This document shows, piece after piece, positions 1 to 8,218 of a stretch of 34,797 bases of DNA. Position 1 is the first letter of the stretch. Every line of letters starts with the position of its first letter. The stretch lies in assembly GCA_937136025.1 (NCBI GenBank), contig CAKZOC010000272.1, forward strand, positions 1-34,797, in the 5' to 3' direction. The notes below the pieces were generated by a model. It did no database searches, was not told where the DNA came from, and was given only the letters and a program-made list of their open reading frames with translations. A program made the translations under genes and the position numbers. The DNA is from an uncultured Bacteroidota bacterium. Its GTDB lineage: Bacteria > Bacteroidota > Bacteroidia > Flavobacteriales > Flavobacteriaceae.

Positions 1-57
1 GGGACAAAACCGAATGTGTTTTATCACGTTAAAGTGCGTAATTCAAACGAAGCATAA
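1..57 (+). CDS. actB: Alternative complex III subunit B, C-terminal end only (partial)
   Basis: Frame 1 is open from the window edge to a TAA at 55-57 and gives an 18-residue tail ending in FYHVKVRNSNEA. This resembles the C-terminus of the iron-sulfur/molybdopterin-like subunit B of alternative complex III in Bacteroidota. The gene lies immediately before actC, as expected for the operon order actA-B-C-D-E-F. In the family this periplasmic subunit carries the iron-sulfur clusters of the complex; none of those motifs is visible here because the rest of the gene is outside the window. The call rests mainly on position and the tail motif. Confidence 0.7.
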   Translation, partial: GTKPNVFYHVKVRNSNEA

Positions 58-81
58 CAACCTAAGAAACGATAAATAAAT

Positions 82-1806
82 ATGGCGTCGCATTACGAAG
101 CACCAATACGCAAACCCCTTGTACTGGGCGACAAAGGCTACCACGAAGTTTCTGTGGATATCGCCGCCCCGGTAGAGGGAAGAGCCAATAAGCAGTGGTG
201 GATTGTTTTCTCCATTGCCCTGGCCGCATTCCTTTGGGGGGTGGGTTGTATTATTTATACCATTTCCACCGGGATTGGAACCTGGGGTCTGAACCGGACG
301 GTGAACTGGGCCTGGGATATTACCAATTTCGTTTGGTGGGTAGGTATCGGTCACGCAGGAACGCTTATTTCAGCGGTTCTCCTCCTCTTTCGCCAGAAAT
401 GGCGTATGGCGATCAACCGGTCGGCAGAGGCCATGACAATCTTTTCCGTTATTCAGGCAGGACTCTTCCCGATCATTCACATGGGACGTCCCTGGCTGGC
501 ATACTGGGTTTTACCGATTCCAAACCAATTTGGCTCCCTTTGGGTAAATTTTAATTCGCCCTTACTTTGGGACGTTTTCGCGATCTCGACCTACCTCTCG
601 GTTTCTCTCGTCTTTTGGTGGACAGGTTTGTTGCCGGATTTTGCCATGATACGGGATCGAGCCGTGAAACCTTTCCAGAAGAAGATTTACGGTCTGGTGA
701 GTTTCGGCTGGTCCGGAAGGGCAAAAGACTGGCAGCGTTTCGAAGAAGTTTCGCTTGTCCTGGCTGGTCTGGCCACACCTCTGGTACTTTCAGTGCACAC
801 CATTGTATCCTTTGACTTTGCAACCTCAGTCATTCCGGGATGGCATACGACGATCTTCCCGCCTTATTTTGTGGCCGGTGCGATCTTTTCCGGATTTGCC
901 ATGGTAAACACCCTGTTGATCATCATGCGAAAGGTGAGCAACCTGGAAGATTATATTACGGTGCAGCACATTGAACTGATGAATATCGTAATTATGATTA
1001 CGGGTTCTATTGTAGGGTGTGCCTATATCACCGAATTGTTTATCGCGTGGTACTCCGGAGTCGAGTATGAACAATACGCTTTCCTGAACCGGGCTACCGG
1101 TCCTTACTGGTGGGCCTATGCGCTGATGATGACCTGTAATGTGGTATCGCCCCAGATCATGTGGTTCAAGAAAATTCGAACGAGCATTCTTATTTCCTTT
1201 ATCATTTCGATCGTGGTGAATATCGGGATGTGGTTTGAGCGGTTTGTAATTATCGTTACTTCGCTCCACAGGGATTACCTCCCTTCTTCCTGGACCATGT
1301 TCTCTCCGACCTTTGTCGATATCGGGATTTTTATCGGTACCATCGGATTTTTCTTTGTCCTCTTTCTGCTCTATGCGCGTACCTTCCCTGTGATTGCTCA
1401 GGCCGAAGTAAAATCGATTTTGAAATCGTCCGGGGAGCGCTATAAGAAATTGAGAGATGCCGGAAAACCGCTTTATACTATGCCGGCTACTGCAGCCGCA
1501 GTAAAGACCCATGAGAAAGCTGGGGAGACTGGAGGAGCCCAGGATAATGCGGGGGCACTTCTTGAGGCTATTGGAGTTTTCGATGCAAAATCCGAAACCG
1601 CTGATGATCTTAAAAAGATCAAAGGAGTAGGGCCGCAAATGGAACAGACCCTGAATGAAATAGGCATCTTTACCTTCAAACAGGTAAGCCGGATGACGGA
1701 GCGGGAATACGATCTGCTGGATGCCCTCACGGAATCCTTCCCGGGAAGGGCACTCAGAGATGACTGGGCAGGCCAGGCAAAACGATTAATGGACGACAAT
1801 TCTTAA
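82..1806 (+). CDS. actC: Alternative complex III subunit C, NrfD/PsrC-like quinol-binding membrane protein with C-terminal helix-hairpin-helix domain
   Basis: This is a 574-residue polytopic membrane protein of the NrfD/PsrC family, about ten membrane segments, the last around residues 411-432. In alternative complex III it binds quinol and anchors the periplasmic iron-sulfur subunit B. It starts 24 bases after the actB stop and is followed 4 bases later by actD. After the membrane part comes an Ala/Gly-rich linker, about residues 470-504. Residues 505-574 then form a compact soluble domain with the motif LKKIKGVGPQMEQTL and a conserved-looking FPGRALRDDWAGQAK tail. That matches the helix-hairpin-helix domain seen at the C-terminus of some NuoE proteins and ribosomal-protein fusions. 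The extension makes the protein roughly 100 residues longer than I expect for the family. The membrane-protein call is secure; the role of the tail is unknown. Confidence 0.9.
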   Translation: MASHYEAPIRKPLVLGDKGYHEVSVDIAAPVEGRANKQWWIVFSIALAAFLWGVGCIIYTISTGIGTWGLNRTVNWAWDITNFVWWVGIGHAGTLISAVLLLFRQKWRMAINRSAEAMTIFSVIQAGLFPIIHMGRPWLAYWVLPIPNQFGSLWVNFNSPLLWDVFAISTYLSVSLVFWWTGLLPDFAMIRDRAVKPFQKKIYGLVSFGWSGRAKDWQRFEEVSLVLAGLATPLVLSVHTIVSFDFATSVIPGWHTTIFPPYFVAGAIFSGFAMVNTLLIIMRKVSNLEDYITVQHIELMNIVIMITGSIVGCAYITELFIAWYSGVEYEQYAFLNRATGPYWWAYALMMTCNVVSPQIMWFKKIRTSILISFIISIVVNIGMWFERFVIIVTSLHRDYLPSSWTMFSPTFVDIGIFIGTIGFFFVLFLLYARTFPVIAQAEVKSILKSSGERYKKLRDAGKPLYTMPATAAAVKTHEKAGETGGAQDNAGALLEAIGVFDAKSETADDLKKIKGVGPQMEQTLNEIGIFTFKQVSRMTEREYDLLDALTESFPGRALRDDWAGQAKRLMDDNS

Positions 1807-1810
1807 GACT

Positions 1811-2332
1811 ATGGCATCTAAAGTTATTCATGCATATTACAATGACGATGACGTGCTGATGCAGGCAGTCAAAAAGGTAAAGGCAGCCCGTCATCATATC
1901 GAAGAAGTGTACTGTCCGTTCCCGGTTCACGGGCTCGACAAGGCCATGGGCCTCGCTCCAACACGGATCGCGATCACATCGTTTATGTATGGCTGTTTAG
2001 GATTAACAGTGGCGATTGTGATGATGAATTTTATTATGATTCAGGACTGGCCTCAGGATATTGGAGGAAAACCGAGTTTTAGTTATCTCGAGAATATGCC
2101 GGCTTTCATGCCCATCATGTTCGAGATGACTGTATTCTTTGCGGCCCACCTTATGGTAATCACTTTTTACCTGAGAAGTCGGTTATGGCCCTTTAAAGAG
2201 GCGGAGAACCCGGATGTCCGTAGTACGGATGACCATTTTATTATGGAGGTGGAAGTACACGGAAATGAATCCGATCTGACGGCCCTTTTAATGGAAACGG
2301 GAGCTGTGGAAATAAACAGTTTAGAAAAGTAA
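1811..2332 (+). CDS. actD: Alternative complex III subunit D (DUF3341)
   Basis: This 173-residue protein has a soluble N-terminal half, two membrane helices (about residues 57-77 and 102-122) and a short cytoplasmic C-terminus. The size, the two-helix pattern and the position between actC and actE match DUF3341/ActD, a small subunit that packs beside the quinol-binding subunits and carries no known cofactor. The start is 4 bases after the actC stop, which points to translation from one transcript with its neighbours. The N-terminal half, with its KVIHAYYNDDDVLMQAVKK opening, resembles the ferredoxin-like fold usual for this family. Confidence 0.88.
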   Translation: MASKVIHAYYNDDDVLMQAVKKVKAARHHIEEVYCPFPVHGLDKAMGLAPTRIAITSFMYGCLGLTVAIVMMNFIMIQDWPQDIGGKPSFSYLENMPAFMPIMFEMTVFFAAHLMVITFYLRSRLWPFKEAENPDVRSTDDHFIMEVEVHGNESDLTALLMETGAVEINSLEK

Positions 2333-2341
2333 AATCGAAAG

Positions 2342-2902
2342 ATGAAAAACTTACTTATTACAACTGGGGTACTCGTGGTGATTCTCTCGCTGGCATCGTG
2401 CAAAGGTGACAATAAGCCAAACTACCAGTACATGCCCAATATGTACGAATCCGTAGGTTATGAAACCTATGAGCAGGTGGATTGGCTTCCCAATGGATCC
2501 GAAGCGCTGACGCCTGTAGAGCACACCATTTCCCGGGGACTTGTTCCGTATAGATTGGAGAATACACCGGAAGGAAAAGAAATGTCCGCTTTGGTTTCCA
2601 GCCCGTTAGACTCCCTTCAAAGTGAAGGGAACCTCGCAGTGGGTAAGGAACTCTACGATATTTATTGCGCCATATGCCATGGGGCGAAGGGTGATGGAAA
2701 AGGAACCCTGGTGCAACGGGAGAAGATTTTAGGGGTACCTTCCTACATCGATCCGGCGCGGAATATTACGGCCGGTGGCACCTACCACGTGATTTATTAC
2801 GGTCTGAATTCCATGGGTTCTTATGCGAATCAGCTGAATCATGAAGAACGCTGGCAAGTGGCTGAGTATGTGATGAAATTAAAACAAGACCTAACCAAAT
2901 AA
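2342..2902 (+). CDS. actE: Alternative complex III subunit E, mono-heme cytochrome c lipoprotein
   Basis: This 186-residue exported lipoprotein has an N-terminal hydrophobic stretch ending in the lipobox LASC, with Cys20 as the predicted lipidated residue. One heme c site is visible, CAICH at residues 109-113. A likely axial methionine is Met158 in the segment GLNSMGSYANQ. In the complex this subunit receives electrons from the iron-sulfur/heme subunits and hands them to the oxidase. It sits between actD and actF with gaps of 9 and 14 bases. Alternative cytochrome c families are possible from the motif alone, but the operon position settles the assignment. Confidence 0.92.
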   Translation: MKNLLITTGVLVVILSLASCKGDNKPNYQYMPNMYESVGYETYEQVDWLPNGSEALTPVEHTISRGLVPYRLENTPEGKEMSALVSSPLDSLQSEGNLAVGKELYDIYCAICHGAKGDGKGTLVQREKILGVPSYIDPARNITAGGTYHVIYYGLNSMGSYANQLNHEERWQVAEYVMKLKQDLTK

Positions 2903-2916
2903 GATAGCGACTGCAG

Positions 2917-4236
2917 ATGTATACCTTCTCAAACAGACTGAAAATAGGATCTCTGATTCTTATGGCTCTAGGGCTCGTGGGGATGGGGATTGGATTTGTT
3001 TCCGCGCCCTCGACAGTGGAAGAAGCTAAAGCTATGGTTGCCGCTCATGATGACGGACATGGGGGAGGTCATGAGGAAGCAGCTCATGAAGCTTCCGGAG
3101 CTGCAGCTCATGCAGACGAGGCGCACGGTACGGATCACGATGAACATTTGTTGCATCAGTTGCAGAATCGCCCCTGGTCCGCTACCTATGTGGCCCTGTT
3201 CTTCTTCTTTATGATTTCACTGGGTGTGCTGGCATTCTATGGGGTGCAACGTGCTTCCCAGGCGGGCTGGTCCCCTATGCTGTTCAGGGTTATGGAGGGA
3301 ATTACGGCCTGGTTGGTTCCGGGAGGTATTTTGCTCTTCGTATTCCTGGTGCTTTCTGTACTTCATATGAACCACCTTTTTGTGTGGATGGATGCAGATA
3401 CTGTAGCCCATGATGAGCTGTTACAAGGCAAAGCGGGATATCTGAACCCAACGTTTTTCCTCATACGTGCAGCGATCTACCTCGGAGGCTGGATCGGGTA
3501 CAGGGAAATTTCCAGAAGGTTATCCCTGGCTCAGGATGCTTCGGATGACAACAGTAATTTTGTAAAGAATTTCCGGTGGTCTGCGGCTTTTCTGGTCTTT
3601 TACCTGGTCAGCGAGTCTATGATGTCCTGGGATTGGATCATGAGCCTGGATCCGCACTGGTTTAGCACCCTTTTTGGATGGTATGTTTTTGCCAGTATGT
3701 TTGTTTCCGGAATTACGGTGATCGCCATGGTGACCATCTACCTCAAATCAAGGGGCTACCTGCCGGATGTCAATGACAGTCATATTCACGATCTGGCCAA
3801 ATTTATGTTTGGGATCAGCATCTTCTGGACCTATCTCTGGTTCAGCCAGTTTATGCTGATTTGGTATGCCAATATTCCGGAAGAGGTAACCTACTACGTA
3901 ACCCGAATTGAGAATTACTCCCTGCCTTTCTGGGGGATGGTAGCTATGAACTTTATATTTCCCCTGCTCGTACTGATGAACAGCGATTACAAACGCCTGA
4001 ACTGGTTTGTGATTATGGCTGGAATCGTCGTGCTTATGGGGCATTATCTGGATGTGTTTAATATGGTTATGCCGGCTACAGTCGGAGATCAATGGTATAT
4101 CGGTATTCCGGAGATCAGTGCCGTCCTCTTTTTTGGAGGCGCATTTATGTTCTGGGTGTTCCGCGCCCTGACCAAAGCACCTCTGCAACCTACCCGCAAT
4201 CCGTATATTGAGGAGAGCCGGCAGTTTCATTATTAA
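2917..4236 (+). CDS. actF: Alternative complex III subunit F, second large membrane subunit, with histidine-rich N-terminal segment
   Basis: This 439-residue membrane protein has about ten predicted helices and closes the alternative complex III gene set. In known complexes ActF pairs with ActC in the membrane. After the first membrane segment (about residues 9-29) there is a low-complexity stretch at residues 43-80 with nine histidines among Gly, Glu, Asp and Ala. The next helix starts near residue 88, so this stretch should be a loop outside the membrane. The gene lies 14 bases after actE and 33 bases before coxB, which supports one respiratory transcript. Family assignment rests on position, length and topology; I see no cofactor motif. 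Confidence 0.88.
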   Translation: MYTFSNRLKIGSLILMALGLVGMGIGFVSAPSTVEEAKAMVAAHDDGHGGGHEEAAHEASGAAAHADEAHGTDHDEHLLHQLQNRPWSATYVALFFFFMISLGVLAFYGVQRASQAGWSPMLFRVMEGITAWLVPGGILLFVFLVLSVLHMNHLFVWMDADTVAHDELLQGKAGYLNPTFFLIRAAIYLGGWIGYREISRRLSLAQDASDDNSNFVKNFRWSAAFLVFYLVSESMMSWDWIMSLDPHWFSTLFGWYVFASMFVSGITVIAMVTIYLKSRGYLPDVNDSHIHDLAKFMFGISIFWTYLWFSQFMLIWYANIPEEVTYYVTRIENYSLPFWGMVAMNFIFPLLVLMNSDYKRLNWFVIMAGIVVLMGHYLDVFNMVMPATVGDQWYIGIPEISAVLFFGGAFMFWVFRALTKAPLQPTRNPYIEESRQFHY

Positions 4237-4269
4237 ATATAGCATTAGCGAATCATATCCGTTTACACG

Positions 4270-5337
4270 ATGACAGCAGTATTGACGATAGCGGTTTTAG
4301 TTTTAGTGGGCATAGCCGTATGGCAGATGACCAAGATTTTTGAATTGTCCCAGGTACGGGCTAAATCCGGAAATTCGGAAGTAGCGACAGACGAGGATAA
4401 CCGGTACAACGGTTACCTGATGTTTGTATTTCTCGTTTTTATCTACGGGATTACCATATTTAGCTTCTGGAAGTACGGCAAATACCTCCTGCCTGAGGCT
4501 TCCAGTGCACATGGTGCGGAGTACGACTCTTTGTTGTTGTGGTCTTTTGTTATTATTTTTATTGTCCAGTTTCTCACTCAGGCCTTATTGCATTATTTTG
4601 CCTATAAGTACCGGGGTAAGGAAGGCACCAAAGCACTTTTCTTTGCGGACAATAACCGCCTGGAATTTATCTGGACGATCATTCCGGTTATCGTGCTGGC
4701 GGGATTGATTCTTTGGGGACTGTACACCTGGACGAATATAATGGACATCAACGAGGAGGACGATCCGCTTATTGTGGAGCTCTACGCTCAGCAATTTAAC
4801 TGGACAGCCCGCTACGGAGGGGCTGACAATGTTCTTGGAGATGCGAATGTAAGACTGATCAATATCGATCGTGCGAATGTGTTGGGTCTGGATGAATCTG
4901 ATCCCAATGCTTCGGATGATATTATTGTTAAGGAGCTTCATTTGCCGGTGGGTAGAAAGGTGAATTTTAAGTTCCGGTCTCAGGATGTTCTGCATTCGGC
5001 CTATATGCCGCATTTCCGGGCACAGATGAATTGCGTGCCGGGGATGACTACGGAATTCTCATTTACGCCGACAGTAACGACAGCGGAAATGAGACTGCGA
5101 CCTGAAACGGTTGACAAAGTGAAACGTACAAACGCCATTCGCGCAGAAAAGGCGGCCATGGGAGAACCGAATTCGGATCCCTGGGAATTTGACTATGTGT
5201 TGCTATGTAACAAGATTTGCGGAAAGTCTCACTACAATATGCAGATGAAGATTATTGTAGAGACTGAAGAAGAGTATCAGGCATGGCTGGAGGGCCAGAA
5301 AACGTTCAATGAGACGATGGCTTCCATGCAACCCTAA
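4270..5337 (+). CDS. coxB: Cytochrome c oxidase subunit II (CuA-binding)
   Basis: This 355-residue protein holds the CuA centre that accepts electrons for the oxidase. An N-terminal hydrophobic helix (residues 2-20) precedes the two canonical subunit II helices (about 50-68 and 88-108) and a further hydrophobic segment near 133-153. The C-terminal cupredoxin domain shows the CuA ligands His242, Cys313, Cys317, His321 and Met324, in the motif CNKICGKSHYNM. The usual Glu between the two cysteines is Lys315 here. About 30 extra residues sit between the two ligand segments (about 271-305). No CxxCH is present, so this is not a caa3-type subunit with a fused cytochrome. It lies between actF and coxA. 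Confidence 0.95.
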   Translation: MTAVLTIAVLVLVGIAVWQMTKIFELSQVRAKSGNSEVATDEDNRYNGYLMFVFLVFIYGITIFSFWKYGKYLLPEASSAHGAEYDSLLLWSFVIIFIVQFLTQALLHYFAYKYRGKEGTKALFFADNNRLEFIWTIIPVIVLAGLILWGLYTWTNIMDINEEDDPLIVELYAQQFNWTARYGGADNVLGDANVRLINIDRANVLGLDESDPNASDDIIVKELHLPVGRKVNFKFRSQDVLHSAYMPHFRAQMNCVPGMTTEFSFTPTVTTAEMRLRPETVDKVKRTNAIRAEKAAMGEPNSDPWEFDYVLLCNKICGKSHYNMQMKIIVETEEEYQAWLEGQKTFNETMASMQP

Positions 5338-5373
5338 AAGTGAATTGCTAGAAAAAGAATAAAAAAAAAGACT

Positions 5374-7197
5374 ATGTCAGTACAAGCACATGCATTGGCC
5401 GATGATCATGCCGAAGACCACGGGCATCATCACAAAGAGACTTTTGTAACAAAATATATATTCAGCCAGGATCATAAGATGATCTCCAAGCAATACCTGA
5501 TTACAGGTTTGATCATGGGGTTCATTGGAATCGCGATGTCTTTGCTTTTCCGGATGCAATTGGCATGGCCCGGAGAATCCTTCCCGCTTTTTGAAGCCGT
5601 TCTGGGAAAATGGGCTCCGGATGGCGTGATGGATGCTGATATTTACCTGGCATTGGTGACTATTCACGGGACGATCATGGTATTCTTTGTACTGACAGCC
5701 GGTTTGAGCGGAACCTTCAGTAACCTGCTGATTCCCTTGCAAATTGGAGCGAGAGATATGGCTTCGGGCTTTTTGAATATGCTGTCTTACTGGATGTTCT
5801 TTCTCTCCAGTGTCATTATGGTTATCTCCCTCTTCGTCGAAGCGGGTCCTGCGGCTGCCGGTTGGACTGTTTATCCTCCGCTGAGTGCATTGCCAATGGC
5901 ACAACCGGGCTCTGGTATGGGGATGACCCTGTGGTTGGTATCTATGGCAATCTTTATCGCATCTTCTCTTTTAGGATCCCTGAATTATATCGTAACAGTA
6001 ATCAACCTGAGGACCAAAGGGATGTCCATGACACGGCTTCCTCTGACGATCTGGGCCTTTTTTGTAACGGCTATTATCGGGGTCATTTCTTTCCCGGTTC
6101 TGCTCTCCGCAGCCTTGTTACTGATTATGGACCGAAGCTTTGGAACCTCTTTTTTCCTTTCGGATATCTTTATACAGGGAGAAGTTTTGCATTATCAGGG
6201 AGGCTCGCCTGTATTGTACGAACACCTTTTCTGGTTCCTCGGACACCCGGAAGTATATATCGTTATTCTACCCGCCATGGGAATTGTGTCTGAAGTGATG
6301 TCGGTCAATGCCCGTAAGCCTATTTTCGGATACCGGGCTATGATTGCGTCTATCCTGGCCATTGCCTTCCTTTCGACCATTGTTTGGGGGCACCATATGT
6401 TTATCTCCGGGATGAATCCATTCCTGGGATCGGTCTTCACCTTTACGACACTGCTGATTGCGATTCCATCTGCGGTAAAAGCCTTTAACTGGATTACCAC
6501 GCTCTGGAAAGGGAATCTGCAGCTCAACCCGGGCATGTTGTTTTCCATTGGGATGGTTTCTACCTTTATCACCGGAGGACTCACCGGGATTATACTTGGA
6601 GACAGTACGTTGGACATCAATGTACACGACACCTACTTTGTAGTGGCACACTTCCACCTGGTCATGGGGATTTCTGCACTTTACGGTCTTTTTGCCGGGG
6701 TCTATCACTGGTTCCCAAAAATGTTCCAGGGTCGCATGATGAGCAAGAACCTGGGGTATGTGCATTTTTGGATTACAGCTGTAGGGTCTTATGGGATTTT
6801 CTTCCCTATGCATTTTGTGGGAATGGCCGGTGTACCGAGGAGGTACTACCAGAATACGGCTTTCCCTATGTTCGATGAGCTGGTGGATGTGCAGGTATTG
6901 ATGACCGTATTTGCTATTATCACGGCTCTGGCTCAGTTGATTTTTGTCTATAACTTTATCCGTAGTATATTCTACGGGGAGCGAGGGCCTCAAAACCCCT
7001 GGAACGCCACTACATTAGAGTGGACGGCACCACAGGAACATATTCACGGGAACTGGCCAGGTGCCATCCCTGAAGTACACCGCTGGAGTTACGACTATAG
7101 TAAGACCTTTGACAATGGGGATTATATTCTACCCGGGCAGGATTTTGTGCCACAGGATGTGCCTCTGCAGGAAGGGGAAGAGGAATTGCAGCATTAA
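5374..7197 (+). CDS. coxA: Cytochrome c oxidase subunit I (heme-copper oxidase, A1 type)
   Basis: This 607-residue catalytic subunit reduces oxygen to water and pumps protons. The expected ligands are visible: His98 and His428 for low-spin heme a, His426 for heme a3, and His291, His340 and His341 for CuB, with Tyr295 as the cross-linked tyrosine. The motif GHPEVY (residues 290-295) contains Glu293 of the D-channel and marks the A1 class. The N-terminal cytoplasmic tail is rich in histidine (residues 6-20). The gene starts 36 bases after coxB behind an A-rich leader and ends just before a strong terminator, so it is the last gene of the respiratory operon. Confidence 0.97.
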   Translation: MSVQAHALADDHAEDHGHHHKETFVTKYIFSQDHKMISKQYLITGLIMGFIGIAMSLLFRMQLAWPGESFPLFEAVLGKWAPDGVMDADIYLALVTIHGTIMVFFVLTAGLSGTFSNLLIPLQIGARDMASGFLNMLSYWMFFLSSVIMVISLFVEAGPAAAGWTVYPPLSALPMAQPGSGMGMTLWLVSMAIFIASSLLGSLNYIVTVINLRTKGMSMTRLPLTIWAFFVTAIIGVISFPVLLSAALLLIMDRSFGTSFFLSDIFIQGEVLHYQGGSPVLYEHLFWFLGHPEVYIVILPAMGIVSEVMSVNARKPIFGYRAMIASILAIAFLSTIVWGHHMFISGMNPFLGSVFTFTTLLIAIPSAVKAFNWITTLWKGNLQLNPGMLFSIGMVSTFITGGLTGIILGDSTLDINVHDTYFVVAHFHLVMGISALYGLFAGVYHWFPKMFQGRMMSKNLGYVHFWITAVGSYGIFFPMHFVGMAGVPRRYYQNTAFPMFDELVDVQVLMTVFAIITALAQLIFVYNFIRSIFYGERGPQNPWNATTLEWTAPQEHIHGNWPGAIPEVHRWSYDYSKTFDNGDYILPGQDFVPQDVPLQEGEEELQH

Positions 7198-7215
7198 CCC
7201 CGTTTAAGATAATTT

Positions 7216-7242
7216 AAAGCCCGCATTCTCGCGGGCTTTTTT
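7216..7242 (+). terminator. Rho-independent terminator of the act-cox operon
   Basis: A nine-base-pair stem, AAAGCCCGC at 7216-7224 and GCGGGCTTT at 7231-7239, encloses a six-base loop and runs into a T tract to 7242. It begins 19 bases after the coxA stop and separates the operon from the next gene. Confidence 0.93.
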
Positions 7243-7274
7243 AATTCGTCAATGCCGGGTTTTCGGGATTTGTA

Positions 7275-7282
7275 TATCTTTA
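7275..7282 (+). promoter_or_regulatory. Possible promoter -7 element for the DUF2807 gene
   Basis: TATCTTTA matches the Bacteroidota -7 consensus TAnnTTTG except at the last base. It lies 22 bases before the ATG at 7305 and just after the coxA terminator. No clear TTG is seen at the -33 position, so this is a weak call. Confidence 0.45.
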
Positions 7283-7304
7283 ATCGCAAAGAAGATTTAA
7301 GGCC

Positions 7305-8141
7305 ATGAGGAACTGTATGCGTTTAGGACTAGTGATTTTCGCACTCTTTTTGTGCGCATTTGGATACGGGCAGCGCAAACCGAAGATTAAAGGCAATCGG
7401 AGTGTGATTACTGTGGATAAGCCGTTAACTGCGTTTTCACACCTGCAGGTTACCGATGATCTTCAAGTGGTCCTGGAATCCGGAAATAAGGAGGCTGTCC
7501 GAATTGAGGCCGACGATAATCTAATTGATATTCTGAGGTTTCAGCAGGATGGGGACACCCTTAAAATCTCATCTTTTTATACCATAACGGGTAGTAAAAA
7601 ACTGAACATCACCCTGACCTACCAGAACCTCAGAAGCCTGCACGTGGAAAGAGGAGGCGTGGTGGCAGAGCAGCCTATTGATGCCGGGGCTTTGGACCTT
7701 CATTTCCTGGAAGGGGCAACGGGCATTTTGACTGTACGTGCAGCTGAGGTGCAGCTCCACATGGAGGGCAATGCCTCTTCCGAACTCAATATGGTTACAG
7801 ACTCACTGGTGGCGCGTATCGCCGACCAATCCAAGGCCTTTATTTACAGCAGTGACGGTGCCATGGATTTTTCGCTTTCCGGACGGGCTTCGGTCACTCT
7901 GGAGGGTACCGGTAAATCCCTTACCCTTTCCATGACGGAAAATTCCGTTTTGAAGGCGGCGGGGATGCAGGTTAGTGGAATTACGGCTTTTTTAAATGCC
8001 AGTGCGCAGGCACATTTGTATTCCCTTACAAATTTGGCGTATGAAGGGAGAGACAAATCTAAACTCTTTGTTTATGGAGAACCGAAAATAGAGATTCTCG
8101 GATTTTACGATACGGCCGAATTGCATAAGGCCCCCCAATAG
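7305..8141 (+). CDS. Secreted DUF2807 (head GIN domain) protein of unknown function
   Basis: This 278-residue protein has an N-terminal signal peptide (about residues 1-23, with a likely cut near the sequence FGYGQ). The mature part is made of short alternating beta strands without cysteine clusters or catalytic motifs. The pattern of repeated hydrophobic strands with conserved glycines fits the DUF2807 or 'head GIN' beta-helix family, common in Bacteroidota. The family is sometimes described as an adhesin head, but no activity is established. The gene is monocistronic, lying between the coxA terminator and a shared terminator with pckA. The family call is moderate and any function is unknown. 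Confidence 0.75.
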   Translation: MRNCMRLGLVIFALFLCAFGYGQRKPKIKGNRSVITVDKPLTAFSHLQVTDDLQVVLESGNKEAVRIEADDNLIDILRFQQDGDTLKISSFYTITGSKKLNITLTYQNLRSLHVERGGVVAEQPIDAGALDLHFLEGATGILTVRAAEVQLHMEGNASSELNMVTDSLVARIADQSKAFIYSSDGAMDFSLSGRASVTLEGTGKSLTLSMTENSVLKAAGMQVSGITAFLNASAQAHLYSLTNLAYEGRDKSKLFVYGEPKIEILGFYDTAELHKAPQ

Positions 8142-8161
8142 TATCCAGCCCTAACAGAAAT

Positions 8162-8199
8162 AAAAAAGCCCCTGCCTTTGGAAGAAGGCAGGGGCTTTT
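8162..8199. terminator. Two-way terminator shared by the DUF2807 gene and pckA
   Basis: A 15-base-pair stem (8164-8178 pairing with 8185-8199) carries a GCCCCTGCC core and a six-base loop. An A tract precedes it and T residues follow it, so the hairpin reads as a terminator on both strands. It lies between the stop at 8141 and the pckA stop at 8219. Confidence 0.93.
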
Positions 8200-8218
8200 A
8201 CGGTTTACTAGTCTCATG

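Noticed and set aside
826..1638. A 270-codon open frame on the minus strand inside actC
   Set aside because: It lies fully antisense to a gene with clear family features; its translation is rich in Arg, His and Gly with no motif, as expected for a shadow frame.
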